From positions 1 through 42,703 of the forward strand of contig PVWD01000019.1 of assembly GCA_003003615.1 (NCBI GenBank): a stretch of DNA of 42,703 bases, given 5' to 3'. Source of the DNA: a filamentous cyanobacterium CCP2. Lineage in GTDB: Bacteria > Cyanobacteriota > Cyanobacteriia > Elainellales > Elainellaceae. Of this stretch, positions 35,659 to 42,703 are shown in pieces. Positions within the stretch are counted from its first letter, which is position 1; every line of letters begins with the position of its first letter. Position numbers and translations under genes: made by a program. A model generated the notes under the pieces. The model saw only the letters and a program-made list of their open reading frames with translations. It made no database searches and was not told the origin of the DNA.

Positions 35659-36393
35659 TCAATAGAGTTCTCGGATGGCGGCTTGTGCTTCTCGTCGCAA
35701 TCCTTTAGCGATGCGGAAAAGTTCTTGTCCCGTATGCAAATAGTGGTCATCATAGCTGGAGGTGAACCGCTCCAAATCATCAATGCCATCGCCAATTTGG
35801 TTCAGGCAGTAGTAAAGATGAGCCGCGACCCCCGCAACGTTAGAAGGGTTTGGCATGGAACGAAAGAGGCGTTGAGCTTGCTGAAGATCAGTTCGGCACT
35901 CGTCTAGATAGGCTTGAAAATCTTCTAACAGTTCATCATCAAAGGGGTCTGCTGCCAGTTCATCAATTTGGTCTTGCAGCGGGTTCACAATCTGGGAAAT
36001 GAGCCGATTGATGGGTTGATAAACTCGACTTAGCCAAAGCTGAAGCTGTTCATCTACACTGCGTCCTGTTTTGCGCCGTTGATATTCGGCTTGGGCCGCT
36101 GCCGTGCGCGTTTGGCGATCCTGCCGGACTTCATCGTAAATTTTAGAATCAACGCCTACCCCATATCGTTGATGGGTGGAATACTCTAGCTGACGATCGT
36201 AATGTCTGCGCTGCTGGGGGTCGCCCAAAATTTCATAGGCAGCATTGATTGCAGCAATGCGATCGTGGTTCAGTATTTTTTGGTTGCTGTCTGGGTGAAA
36301 CCGTTTTGCTAAGCGACGGTAGGCTTGCTTCACCTCCGCTTGGCTGGCGGCTGGGCTCACTTCTAAAGTGTCGTAATGGTTGGAATGTGCCAT
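35659..36393 (-). CDS. J-domain co-chaperone
   Basis: A 244-residue protein. Residues 5-68 form a complete J domain with YDTLEVSPAASQAEVKQAYR, the essential HPD tripeptide in RFHPDSN (about 32-38), and YEILGDPQQRRHYDRQ. It lacks the zinc-finger and CTD domains of DnaJ, so it is a type III member that directs Hsp70 ATPase activity toward a specific client. The remaining 170 residues are mostly helical and of unknown type. ATG 36393 is chosen; the frame goes on to a TTG at 36447 without similarity. It follows cysK by 54 bp and could belong to its transcript. Confidence 0.92.
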   Translation of the reverse strand: MAHSNHYDTLEVSPAASQAEVKQAYRRLAKRFHPDSNQKILNHDRIAAINAAYEILGDPQQRRHYDRQLEYSTHQRYGVGVDSKIYDEVRQDRQTRTAAAQAEYQRRKTGRSVDEQLQLWLSRVYQPINRLISQIVNPLQDQIDELAADPFDDELLEDFQAYLDECRTDLQQAQRLFRSMPNPSNVAGVAAHLYYCLNQIGDGIDDLERFTSSYDDHYLHTGQELFRIAKGLRREAQAAIRELY

Positions 36394-36447
36394 ACGCCTA
36401 TTGTATAAGCGATGGGAGGATAAAGGGATGACAACGGTGACACCCAA

Positions 36448-37401
36448 TTACATCGGCGCAAGCAGTTCTGGATCTTGGAAGAGGGGCGTGCTGAGGTAGC
36501 GTTCTCCAAAGCTGGGTTGGATCATGACAAGCAACTTGCCTTCATTCTCAGACCGACGCGCGACTTGAATGGCGGCTGCCAGAGCGGCTCCACTCGAAAT
36601 ACCAGATAATAATCCTTCTTCGCGGGCGAGGCGGCGGCCATAGCCAATGGCATCCTCATCTGTTACGGTAATGACTTCATCAATCAGATCAACCCGCAAC
36701 ACAGGTGGGATAAATCCAGCCCCAATCCCTTGAATTTTGTGAGGCCCCGGTCTTCCTCCGGTCAGCACAGGGCTGTTGGCAGGTTCCACTGCGATCGTCT
36801 TAAATTCTGGCTTGCGCTGTTTAATCACTTCCGAAACGCCGGTGATGGTTCCGCCTGTTCCCACTCCAGCCACCAAAAAATCAACTCGTCCGTCCGTGTC
36901 TTCCCAAATTTCGATCGCAGTAGTTTCCCGATGAATTTTGGGGTTGGCTGGGTTGCTGAACTGCTGCAACATATAGGCATCAGGCGTAGATTCTACAATT
37001 TCCTGGGCTCGTTGAATGCATCCCCCCATACCTTCGATTCCCGGAGTCAGTTCCAACTCAGCACCATAGGCACGCAACATAGCCCTGCGTTCTGAACTCA
37101 TTGTTTCTGGCATTGTTAAAACCAGTCGATACCCCTTTGCCGCCGCCGCCATTGCCAGGGCAATTCCAGTATTGCCGGAGGTGGGTTCCACTAAGACAGT
37201 TTTTCCAGGAATAATCAGCCCTTCTTGCTCAGCCGCTTCAATCATGCTGATCCCGATCCGATCTTTGACAGAAGCAGAAGGGTTCATGCCTTCTAACTTG
37301 ACCACAATTTGAGCAACACATCCTTCAGCCTGAGGAATGCGATTAAGCTGCACAAGGGGTGTACGCCCAATCAGTTCTGTAACATTGCTGGCAATACGCA
37401 T
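36448..37401 (-). CDS. cysK: Cysteine synthase A (O-acetylserine sulfhydrylase)
   Basis: This PLP enzyme makes cysteine from O-acetylserine and sulfide. The 317-residue length is normal. The PLP lysine is Lys46 in [10 protein letters not shown], the substrate loop is [11 protein letters not shown] and the phosphate-binding loop is [10 protein letters not shown]. The C-terminal [13 protein letters not shown] is typical. An Rrf2-family gene sits upstream on the same strand (98 bp) and a J-protein gene downstream. The arrangement is like CymR-CysK control in Bacillus, where CysK binds the regulator. The start is ATG 37401 ([20 protein letters not shown]). Confidence 0.97.
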   Translation of the reverse strand: MRIASNVTELIGRTPLVQLNRIPQAEGCVAQIVVKLEGMNPSASVKDRIGISMIEAAEQEGLIIPGKTVLVEPTSGNTGIALAMAAAAKGYRLVLTMPETMSSERRAMLRAYGAELELTPGIEGMGGCIQRAQEIVESTPDAYMLQQFSNPANPKIHRETTAIEIWEDTDGRVDFLVAGVGTGGTITGVSEVIKQRKPEFKTIAVEPANSPVLTGGRPGPHKIQGIGAGFIPPVLRVDLIDEVITVTDEDAIGYGRRLAREEGLLSGISSGAALAAAIQVARRSENEGKLLVMIQPSFGERYLSTPLFQDPELLAPM

Positions 37402-37499
37402 AAGTTCAATTGAGTAAGGTAAGGATCAAACGCAGAGGGATGGTAGAAATCTTTGTTAGCTGGGTCAATCTATCTGAAGTCTTCTGAAAGTCCAAGGAG

Positions 37500-37943
37500 C
37501 TAAATGTAATACATGATGTCCAATTGCCGCTTGACATCACGCTTATCTGCCAGATCTTGAAGGGTATATTTTTGCAAAATTGCATCTGCCGCTTCCCCAG
37601 CTTCTTGCCAAATTTCGCGAATTACTGTGCCTTCAACGGATTTTGCTTCTCTGCCCGTTTCAGATGATTTAGCATCTGCTCCTTCAATACAGTTGACCAC
37701 TTCTAGTAAGGTAATTTTCCAGGGTTCTCGCGATAGTAGATACCCTCCCTTAGCACCCCGTTGACTGCGGACTAGCCCCGATCGCCTCAGGGTAGCCAGC
37801 AGTTGCTCCAGGTACCGATCAGGAATATTCTGCTCGGCTGCAATCTGGCGAATTTGTAATGGTTCACCATCGCTGTAGTGAATCGCTAGCTCAAGTAAGG
37901 CTAACAAGGCATATTCACTCTTACAAGAAAGTTCCACGGGCAA
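37500..37943 (-). CDS. Rrf2-family transcriptional regulator, CymR-like
   Basis: A 147-residue winged-helix regulator. The start MPVELSCKSEYALLALLELA, the recognition region RQIAAEQNIPDRYLEQLLATLR and the wing GLVRSQRGAKGGYLLSREP are standard Rrf2. It has a single cysteine near the usual cluster region (VVNCIEGADAKSS) instead of the three that bind a 2Fe-2S cluster in IscR. That, together with the adjacent cysK, favours a sulfur-responsive CymR-type repressor. Residues 90-147 contain a helical dimerisation region. A role in cysK control is inferred from context. Confidence 0.93.
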   Translation of the reverse strand: MPVELSCKSEYALLALLELAIHYSDGEPLQIRQIAAEQNIPDRYLEQLLATLRRSGLVRSQRGAKGGYLLSREPWKITLLEVVNCIEGADAKSSETGREAKSVEGTVIREIWQEAGEAADAILQKYTLQDLADKRDVKRQLDIMYYI

Positions 37944-38032
37944 AAACAGTATGATTGTTTCTCCAGTATACCCCGGTTCTCCACTGGGGTTTGCAGGTTT
38001 ATTTGTAATCTGGCTGAATTCGCTGTTGCATC

Positions 38033-38061
38033 AAAAAAGCTCAAGCCACGGGGACTTGAGC
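38033..38061 (-). terminator. Rho-independent terminator after the porin gene
   Basis: On the minus strand GCTCAAG and CTTGAGC (38055-38061 and 38039-38045) form a 7-bp stem around a 9-nt loop, followed by six T (38033-38038). It lies about 80 bp after the porin stop codon. Confidence 0.85.
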
Positions 38062-38142
38062 GAATGAACTAAATTGATGAGCAGAATTGATATCGCTTAC
38101 TTGACGAAGCGAACAACTCAACCCGCACTGATAAAGCAGGAG

Positions 38143-39969
38143 TTAGAAGGAGAAGGTGGTACGGATTGCCCCAGCGAACGAGTCACTGATGTCCGTATCG
38201 CCACCGGGGTTGTTCAACCAGACCACACCGGGGGTGATGGAAATGCGGTCAGTTACACGGAAGCGGTAGAAGCCTTCAATGGCGAACGGGATCTGGTCTG
38301 CGCCTCGGGTTTCTGAGAGTCCGGAGAAGAAGATGCCATCACCGAAGCCTCTAGCGTAGAGGGGTGCACCAAAGAGGATACCGAGCAAGTTGCCTTCACC
38401 ACCCAAATCAGGGAACGCGACGGTACCCTGATAGCTCCACACGTCGTAGTCTCCCCGTCCAATTACACGAGTGGGGATGTAGGCAATCCCTCCTCCAATC
38501 TGAACGAAGTCTGCCAGTTTGAAGTTGACCTGAGCACCGTAGACGTTGAGCACCTGTGGACGGTCTTCTTCCAGGAAGAAGCTGTCGTTGAAGTAGCTAT
38601 TGGAGTACATCAGGGCGGCATCAAACGCTTCGCTGAGGAAGCTTAGCTGCACGATTGCACCATAGTCTCCATTGAACAGACCTGCACCATCAGCAGAGGT
38701 ACCGGCTTCACCGGAAGCATAGCCAAAGTCAAGGCTGAGGTTTTCAGAGAACTGCACAATTGCACCCGCACCAAAGCCACCTGGAATTACAGAGTACTGT
38801 GGAGGAGCACCGAAGTTGGTCAGAGACCCTTGACCGCTGCTGTCAAAGGGGCTAACAGTGGTTGCCACGAAGTCAGAATCACCGATGCTGTTAGCACCAA
38901 TGATGAACTGGATGTTGCCAACCGGGAAGGTGTACAACAGGTCATCTAGGGCGATGTTGTTGTTGGCGGGGCTACCTTGACCGAACGACCAACCCAGACC
39001 ATTGATGTCCAGAGAGTCAAAGCTTTGGAAGTTACGAGCTTGAAGGCGTGCTCTCAACAAGTCTTCGCCAGTGAAGCTGGTGTCAAAGTTCAGTCGAACG
39101 CGGTAGCCGCCAATTGCCTGAGAGTTGTCAAAGACATCTTCGTCGTAGTCAAAGGGGACAGCGACAGCGAAGATGGTTTCACCTCTGAGCTTGGTGGTGG
39201 TGGAGAACTGGTTGGCTTCGAGTTCAGCGACACGGGCTTCGAGGTTATCCACCCGACCGCGGAGGGTTGCCAGTTCAGCGGCGAACTCTTCTTGGAGTCG
39301 CTGGAGGGTAGCGAGGTCTTCGCGAGTAGCTAAGTCAGCGGTGCTTGCTGCGATCAGTTCGCTGATGCGGTCTAAACAAGCGTTCAAACCTGCCGCAAAC
39401 TCGTAGCGGGTCATGGCGCTTTGACCGCGATAGGTGCCATCGGGATAACCTACAATACAGCCGTATCGTTCAACCAAAGATTGAAGAGCTTGGAAAGCCC
39501 AGTCTTCAGGACGAACATCGCTCAGTTGCGTGATGGACGTGACCTGAGAGAGGGAATCTTGGTTGTTGCTGTACTGGAGGATTTCGTCGAGGGAAGAAAC
39601 CTCAGATGCAGGCTGCTCAGTCGCGGTTTGGGCGAGTTGAACAGGTTGAGAGACAACTGGCTCATCAACTGCAACAGTCGTTTCGTCTACGGTTAGCTCG
39701 TCTACAGAAACGATCGCATCCACGCTTTCCTGAGCTTCGGGGGCTGTGCTCTCAAGGGAGGCTGCACCAATCTCAACGGGAGCAACTTGCGTAGAGAATG
39801 AATCAGAAGCCTCTACATCGATTGAAATATCTGAAATATCCGTAAACAGAGAATCTGCTTCTGCATTGGGTTGCAATTCCACTGCAACAGCAGAAGTAGA
39901 CATGATCAAAGCTGCACCAAGCAGAGTTGGTGTAGCCAATAGAGCGTTCCAAAGAACTTTGGTTGCCAT
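38143..39969 (-). CDS. SLH-domain outer-membrane porin (SomA/SomB, iron uptake porin family)
   Basis: A 608-residue exported porin. The signal peptide (about 1-30, ending in AVAVELQ) is followed by an acidic/Val-rich linker. An SLH domain (about 150-205: RPEDWAFQALQSLVERYGCI, GYPDGTYRGQSAMTRYEFA) binds cell-wall polysaccharide. A coiled coil (about 215-255, LRGRVDNLEARVAELEANQ) and a C-terminal OprB-type beta-barrel ending with the aromatic FSF follow. It is the major cyanobacterial outer-membrane channel for small solutes and inorganic ions including iron. The start ATG 39969 has GAGG 11 bp upstream. Both a terminator after it and a complex region before it support a strongly regulated single gene. 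Confidence 0.94.
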   Translation of the reverse strand: MATKVLWNALLATPTLLGAALIMSTSAVAVELQPNAEADSLFTDISDISIDVEASDSFSTQVAPVEIGAASLESTAPEAQESVDAIVSVDELTVDETTVAVDEPVVSQPVQLAQTATEQPASEVSSLDEILQYSNNQDSLSQVTSITQLSDVRPEDWAFQALQSLVERYGCIVGYPDGTYRGQSAMTRYEFAAGLNACLDRISELIAASTADLATREDLATLQRLQEEFAAELATLRGRVDNLEARVAELEANQFSTTTKLRGETIFAVAVPFDYDEDVFDNSQAIGGYRVRLNFDTSFTGEDLLRARLQARNFQSFDSLDINGLGWSFGQGSPANNNIALDDLLYTFPVGNIQFIIGANSIGDSDFVATTVSPFDSSGQGSLTNFGAPPQYSVIPGGFGAGAIVQFSENLSLDFGYASGEAGTSADGAGLFNGDYGAIVQLSFLSEAFDAALMYSNSYFNDSFFLEEDRPQVLNVYGAQVNFKLADFVQIGGGIAYIPTRVIGRGDYDVWSYQGTVAFPDLGGEGNLLGILFGAPLYARGFGDGIFFSGLSETRGADQIPFAIEGFYRFRVTDRISITPGVVWLNNPGGDTDISDSFAGAIRTTFSF

Positions 39970-39987
39970 TTGTTTTATCCTCACACC

Positions 39988-40013
39988 TAATCTAAAGGGA
40001 CTTTAGACTATTA
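39988..40013 (-). other. Hairpin in the porin 5' UTR
   Basis: TCTAAAG and CTTTAGA (39991-39997 and 40001-40007) make a 7-bp stem with a 3-nt loop, extendable by TAAT/TTA on either side with a small bulge. It is only about 20 bp before the porin ATG and just upstream of its ribosome site, so it may modulate translation or protect the mRNA. Confidence 0.45.
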
Positions 40014-40143
40014 ATCATTCCGAACCGTAAGCCTGAGAAATTCGATCGAATGGAATCAACGAAAACTTCGTTAGATAATTCTTTCGACTTTGTCTTCCCA
40101 GTGCTGCGAATAGTCGCCTGTCTGAAGGATTCCCATTCGCCTT

Positions 40144-40222
40144 AAAAAACTATCCGCTCTCACCAGGCTGCCATTTGGAGAGAAAATAAAAATCTATCCA
40201 TCATGTCAGAAAGTGAGAGCGG
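40144..40222 (-). terminator. Long-range hairpin with T-run upstream of the porin (terminator or attenuator)
   Basis: On the minus strand CCGCTCTCAC and GTGAGAGCGG (40213-40222 and 40154-40163) are a perfect 10-bp inverted repeat with a 49-nt loop, followed by ATAGTTTTTT. It ends about 175 bp before the porin ATG. It could end the transcript of the short upstream ORF or act as an attenuator for the porin. The large loop is unusual for a simple terminator. Confidence 0.55.
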
Positions 40223-40268
40223 TGTAGCGGGTCTTCAGATTGAAACCAGACTGCCGGGAGGAACGATA

Positions 40269-40325
40269 GACCAACCCAGCCCACTCATCTAAAATGCCGA
40301 GACATTTTGGCTAAGCGATTTGGTC
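40269..40325 (-). other. Structured RNA element with nested helices downstream of the short leader ORF
   Basis: Three nested pairings are visible: GACCAA/TTGGTC (outer, 40320-40325 with 40269-40274), AGCC/GGCT (40309-40312 with 40278-40281) and AAAATG/CATTTT (inner, 40303-40308 with 40291-40296). The element starts six bases after the stop codon of the short ORF at 40331. It does not match any RNA family I recognise. Confidence 0.45.
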
Positions 40326-40330
40326 GGCTA

Positions 40331-40402
40331 CTAAAGAGCAGCCCCGGCACACAGCCAGCTTACTCCAACCTGATGACCCATCCGTTTACTACTATCTTGC
40401 AT
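40331..40402 (-). CDS. 23-codon small ORF with a near-perfect Shine-Dalgarno
   Basis: ATG 40402 opens MQDSSKRMGHQVGVSWLCAG and ends AAL at TAG. AAGGAGGTGATG immediately upstream is an almost full complement of the 16S rRNA 3' end, with AAGGAGG spaced 8 bp from the ATG, the strongest ribosome site in the window. Residue content (Lys/Arg/His N-half, hydrophobic C-half with Trp and Cys) could be a regulatory leader peptide. It lies between tldD and the porin gene, followed by a structured element and a terminator-like hairpin. I do not recognise the peptide. An in-frame ATG two codons upstream is too close to the Shine-Dalgarno. Confidence 0.5.
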   Translation of the reverse strand: MQDSSKRMGHQVGVSWLCAGAAL

Positions 40403-40536
40403 GGGCATCACCTCCTTGTTCCCTTAACGGTTTAGCTCTTAGAACATGGGAGCAGTAAGCGTTTAACACTTACTTACCTGAAAGTCAGAATAGCACAGAA
40501 ATTTAGGAGATGGTAGGAGACAGTTCAAGATGTGGT

Positions 40537-41937
40537 CTATTCAGCGGCTTCTCCACCGACAACAACACTGCGAATTCGTAGACTGGGGCCGCCGCAACCA
40601 ACGGCCAGACCACTTTGCCCGCCTTTGCCGCAGCCACCAGACTCATCCCAGAAAAAGTCATCTCCGATCGCCTCAATATCTGCCAGGGTCGTAAATACAT
40701 TGCCGGAAAGATTCACATCTCTAACGGGTTCTGCAATCTCGCCATTACGAATCATCCAGGCTTCTCCAGCGGCAAAGGTAAACATTTCACCGTTGGTCAT
40801 ACCGCCCAGCCAGTTTCGAGCGTAAACACCCTCTTTGATGTCGCTGAATAACTCTGAAACAGGAGTTTTACCTCGCTCAATCCAGGTATTGGTCATGCGG
40901 ACGATCGGCGGATAGTGATAGTTAAGGCAGCGGGCATTTCCGGTGGGGGCTTCTCCAAGTTTGCCTGCGGTTTCGCGAGAGTGAAGCCGACCGACCAGCA
41001 CCCCGTCTTTGATGAGTTGAGTGGTACTTGCCGGAACCCCTTCATCGTCATAGTAATAGCTGCCCCGATGCCCTTCGGGAGCCGCTCCGTCGTAAATTTG
41101 TAGCTCTGAGGAGCCAAACCGCCGTCCTAGCGTCATGACCTCCAGCAAATCAGGATTTTCGTAGGCCATGTCTGCTTCCGAGAGATGCCCAAAGGCTTCA
41201 TGGACAAACAGCCCGGAAAGGATAGGGTCAATAACGACGGTATAGGTATTGCCTTTAACAGGGGGCAATGCCAGAGCATCTACGGCTCGTTGGGCAGCAC
41301 CACGCACCTGAGCATCTAAGGTTTCCAGGTCTTGATAAGCTTTGCGCGAACCAGTGGTTTCTCGTCCGGTTTGGACGGTTTCACCATTGCGGGCAGTTGC
41401 CGCAAACCGCATTTCCAGGTCAATCCAGGATTGCTCAATCAAAGTGCCTTCGGAAGTAGCGATGATGATTCGTTGGGCACTGTCTCCATAGCGGACAGAG
41501 GTTGTGGTGATCCGATCGTCTACACTCCTCAAGATTTCAGCATAGTGACTGCACAAGGCCTTCTTTTGTGGCAGTGGAATTTGGCGAGGATCGGTTCCAG
41601 TCAATGGAATTTGGCGGCTGTCTTGAATCGGAGCAATGGGAGCCAGCAACGTTTCTTCATCTCCAACCAACCGTGCAGCTGCGATCGCCTCTTCAATTCG
41701 TTCCTTCAGGCTGGACAAACGGTTAAAGCTGGCAAACCCCCATCCACCCTTATGGCAAGCCCGGACTTGCCCCCCAATCGAAATTCCCTCGCTGAGCGTT
41801 TCGACTTTGTAGCCTCGTAGCAGAATGTCAGTTCCTTCTGCCTCCTCCAAGCGAACCGCCAGATAATCCACCTGCGATCGATACTGGGCAATGAGTTCAG
41901 TCAATATATTCTTGGCATCAGACAGCACCGTAGCCAT
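40537..41937 (-). CDS. tldD: TldD-family metalloprotease
   Basis: A 466-residue zinc protease subunit of the TldD/PmbA family. The metal-binding HExxxH is at His246-Glu247-His251 (FVHEAFGHLSEAD). Also visible are an N-terminal substrate domain beginning after about residue 15 and the conserved NTWIERGKTPVSELFSDI and VYARNWLGGMTNGEMFTFAAG. In E. coli TldD pairs with TldE (PmbA), unfolds and degrades short peptides, and matures microcin B17. No tldE partner is adjacent here. The ATG at 41937 fits the family start. The stop is followed by the porin leader region on the same strand. Confidence 0.95.
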   Translation of the reverse strand: MATVLSDAKNILTELIAQYRSQVDYLAVRLEEAEGTDILLRGYKVETLSEGISIGGQVRACHKGGWGFASFNRLSSLKERIEEAIAAARLVGDEETLLAPIAPIQDSRQIPLTGTDPRQIPLPQKKALCSHYAEILRSVDDRITTTSVRYGDSAQRIIIATSEGTLIEQSWIDLEMRFAATARNGETVQTGRETTGSRKAYQDLETLDAQVRGAAQRAVDALALPPVKGNTYTVVIDPILSGLFVHEAFGHLSEADMAYENPDLLEVMTLGRRFGSSELQIYDGAAPEGHRGSYYYDDEGVPASTTQLIKDGVLVGRLHSRETAGKLGEAPTGNARCLNYHYPPIVRMTNTWIERGKTPVSELFSDIKEGVYARNWLGGMTNGEMFTFAAGEAWMIRNGEIAEPVRDVNLSGNVFTTLADIEAIGDDFFWDESGGCGKGGQSGLAVGCGGPSLRIRSVVVGGEAAE

Positions 41938-42139
41938 AGCGAACCTTCCGTTGGCTGAGTTGTTGGCTTAACTGATCCTATTTGTATCAGACTTTGTAGC
42001 AGAGATTATGGGAGGTACGAAAGCGGTTTTTGAGCATTGCTAAAAATGTGGTTCAATCAGGTGGTTCAGTCAAGTAGTTTAATCAAACACTGTTTGAGCC
42101 AAATCAACAAAAGCTTGTAATGGTAAAACTCAAAACTTT

Positions 42140-42409
42140 ATGCCGAAATATGTGATGTGGGGCAGCTATTGTGAGGATGTCTTGGAAAAACGGGTTCCCT
42201 ATCGGCAAGCTCATCTCGATCGCCTGGCAGAACTAAAAGAAGCAGGAGCCATGATCACGATCGGGCCAACCAAAAATTTGCAGAAAGTATTTGGTGTCTA
42301 CGAGGCAGACGATGAAGCCGCTGCCCGCAAGCTGATTGAAGATGATCCTTACTGGCAAAACGGAATTTGGACAGAATATAGCTTGGAGGAGTGGATTCAA
42401 GCTTTTTGA
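42140..42409 (+). CDS. YciI-like (YCII-related domain) protein
   Basis: An 89-residue single-domain protein with a ferredoxin-like alpha-beta fold. The family His and Asp pair is seen as His25 in YRQAHLDRL and Asp69 in IEDDPYWQNGIWT. The N-terminus MPKYVMWGSYCEDV forms the first strand. YciI relatives are small enzymes or dehydrochlorinase-like proteins with mostly unknown substrates. It is a single gene convergent with cobK, 64 bp apart. A weak hairpin (AGATGC/GCATCT, 42422-42438) lies in that gap without a T-run. Confidence 0.88.
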   Translation: MPKYVMWGSYCEDVLEKRVPYRQAHLDRLAELKEAGAMITIGPTKNLQKVFGVYEADDEAAARKLIEDDPYWQNGIWTEYSLEEWIQAF

Positions 42410-42473
42410 TTGAGCGGGAAGAGATGCAAATCGCATCTGTACAGCGCTTTTGATGCGTTGTTGGGCTGCGGGG

Positions 42474-42703
42474 CTAAGGGAGAGGCGGCAAATGGAATTG
42501 GGTGCAGAAGGCAAGGGCAGCCTCAATACTGCTAGTTTGCTGAGGGTAAGCGATCGACGGACGATCGATCACGATTAGGGTTACGCCTAGCTCTTTGGCG
42601 ACCTGTTGCTTCACATCCTCACCGCCTGCCTTGCCAGAAGCTTTCGTCACCACCATTGAAATATTCCACTGTTGCCAGAGGGCCTTTTCCAATGCGGCTG
42701 AAA
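42474..42703 (-). CDS. cobK: Precorrin-6A reductase, C-terminal fragment (cut by window edge)
   Basis: The last 75 or so codons of a CobK/CbiJ reductase, which reduces the macrocycle of precorrin-6A with NADPH before CobL acts. Visible are VVTKASGKAGGEDVKQQVAK (the family KxSGxxGG nucleotide segment) and LIVIDRPSIAYPQQ near the C-terminus. The frame stays open to the window edge (SAALEKALWQQW), so the start is outside. It lies on the same strand as the partial cobL at the other end, though the two are far apart here. Confidence 0.88.
   Translation of the reverse strand, partial: SAALEKALWQQWNISMVVTKASGKAGGEDVKQQVAKELGVTLIVIDRPSIAYPQQTSSIEAALAFCTQFHLPPLP

Noticed and set aside
38074-38316. 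80-residue plus-strand frame at the end of the porin gene
   Set aside because: It is a mirror reading of the porin barrel and terminator region.

Overview
The window is chromosomal DNA from a cyanobacterium. The evidence is the gene set (PcyA phycocyanobilin synthase, the PipX co-activator, plant-type ferredoxin glutamate synthase, a BCD-family chlorophyll carrier, an SLH-domain iron-type porin, cyanobacterial SepF) and the frequent HIP1-like GCGATCGC/CGATCG words. I see no rRNA, tRNA, CRISPR array, prophage or intact insertion sequence. Both edges cut cobalamin-pathway genes on the minus strand: the 5' end of cobL on the left and the 3' end of cobK on the right.

Layout. 1-4.6 kb: cobL start, pcyA, a soluble Ser/Thr kinase, a mannose-6-phosphate isomerase-type cupin and a secreted AMIN/NAGPA protein. 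4.6-10.1 kb: a long structured leader, then glsF (Fd-GOGAT). 10.4-14 kb: a CPBP membrane protease, a methyltransferase, a tiny hypothetical protein, a stand-alone LuxR HTH protein and an aldo/keto reductase. 14-17.2 kb: a NarL-type histidine kinase and response regulator overlapping by 4 bp. 17.4-19 kb: pirin and azoR behind a palindromic operator candidate. 19.3-22.7 kb: hopanoid tail genes hpnH and hpnI, with a convergent family 2 glycosyltransferase. 22.9-26.5 kb: an isochorismatase-fold hydrolase followed by two very similar Tat/lipoprotein substrate-binding proteins and no transporter. 26.9-31 kb: BCD carrier, a GlsB/YeaQ-type membrane protein, proC and sepF. 31.6-32.5 kb: the pipX-pipY pair, in which pipY is broken by an in-frame TGA. 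33.2-37.9 kb: ecfT, der, a J-domain protein, cysK and an Rrf2 regulator. 38.1-42.7 kb: a porin with an elaborate upstream region, tldD, a YciI-like protein and the cobK end.

How the genes fit together. Nitrogen control recurs: glsF carries the GOGAT step, pipX feeds NtcA and PII signalling, and pipY-sepF-proC is a group often seen together in cyanobacteria. Rrf2-cysK recalls the Bacillus CymR-CysK pair for sulfur control. Pirin plus azoreductase looks like a quinone/electrophile response unit. hpnH and hpnI build the side chain and sugar head of hopanoids.

The points most worth a second look are the pipY nonsense codon, the porin upstream region (23-codon ORF with a near-perfect Shine-Dalgarno, nested helices, then a terminator-like hairpin), the orphan duplicated binding proteins, the pirin operator, the terminator-like hairpin just before glsF, and a three-copy interspersed repeat of about 110 bp.
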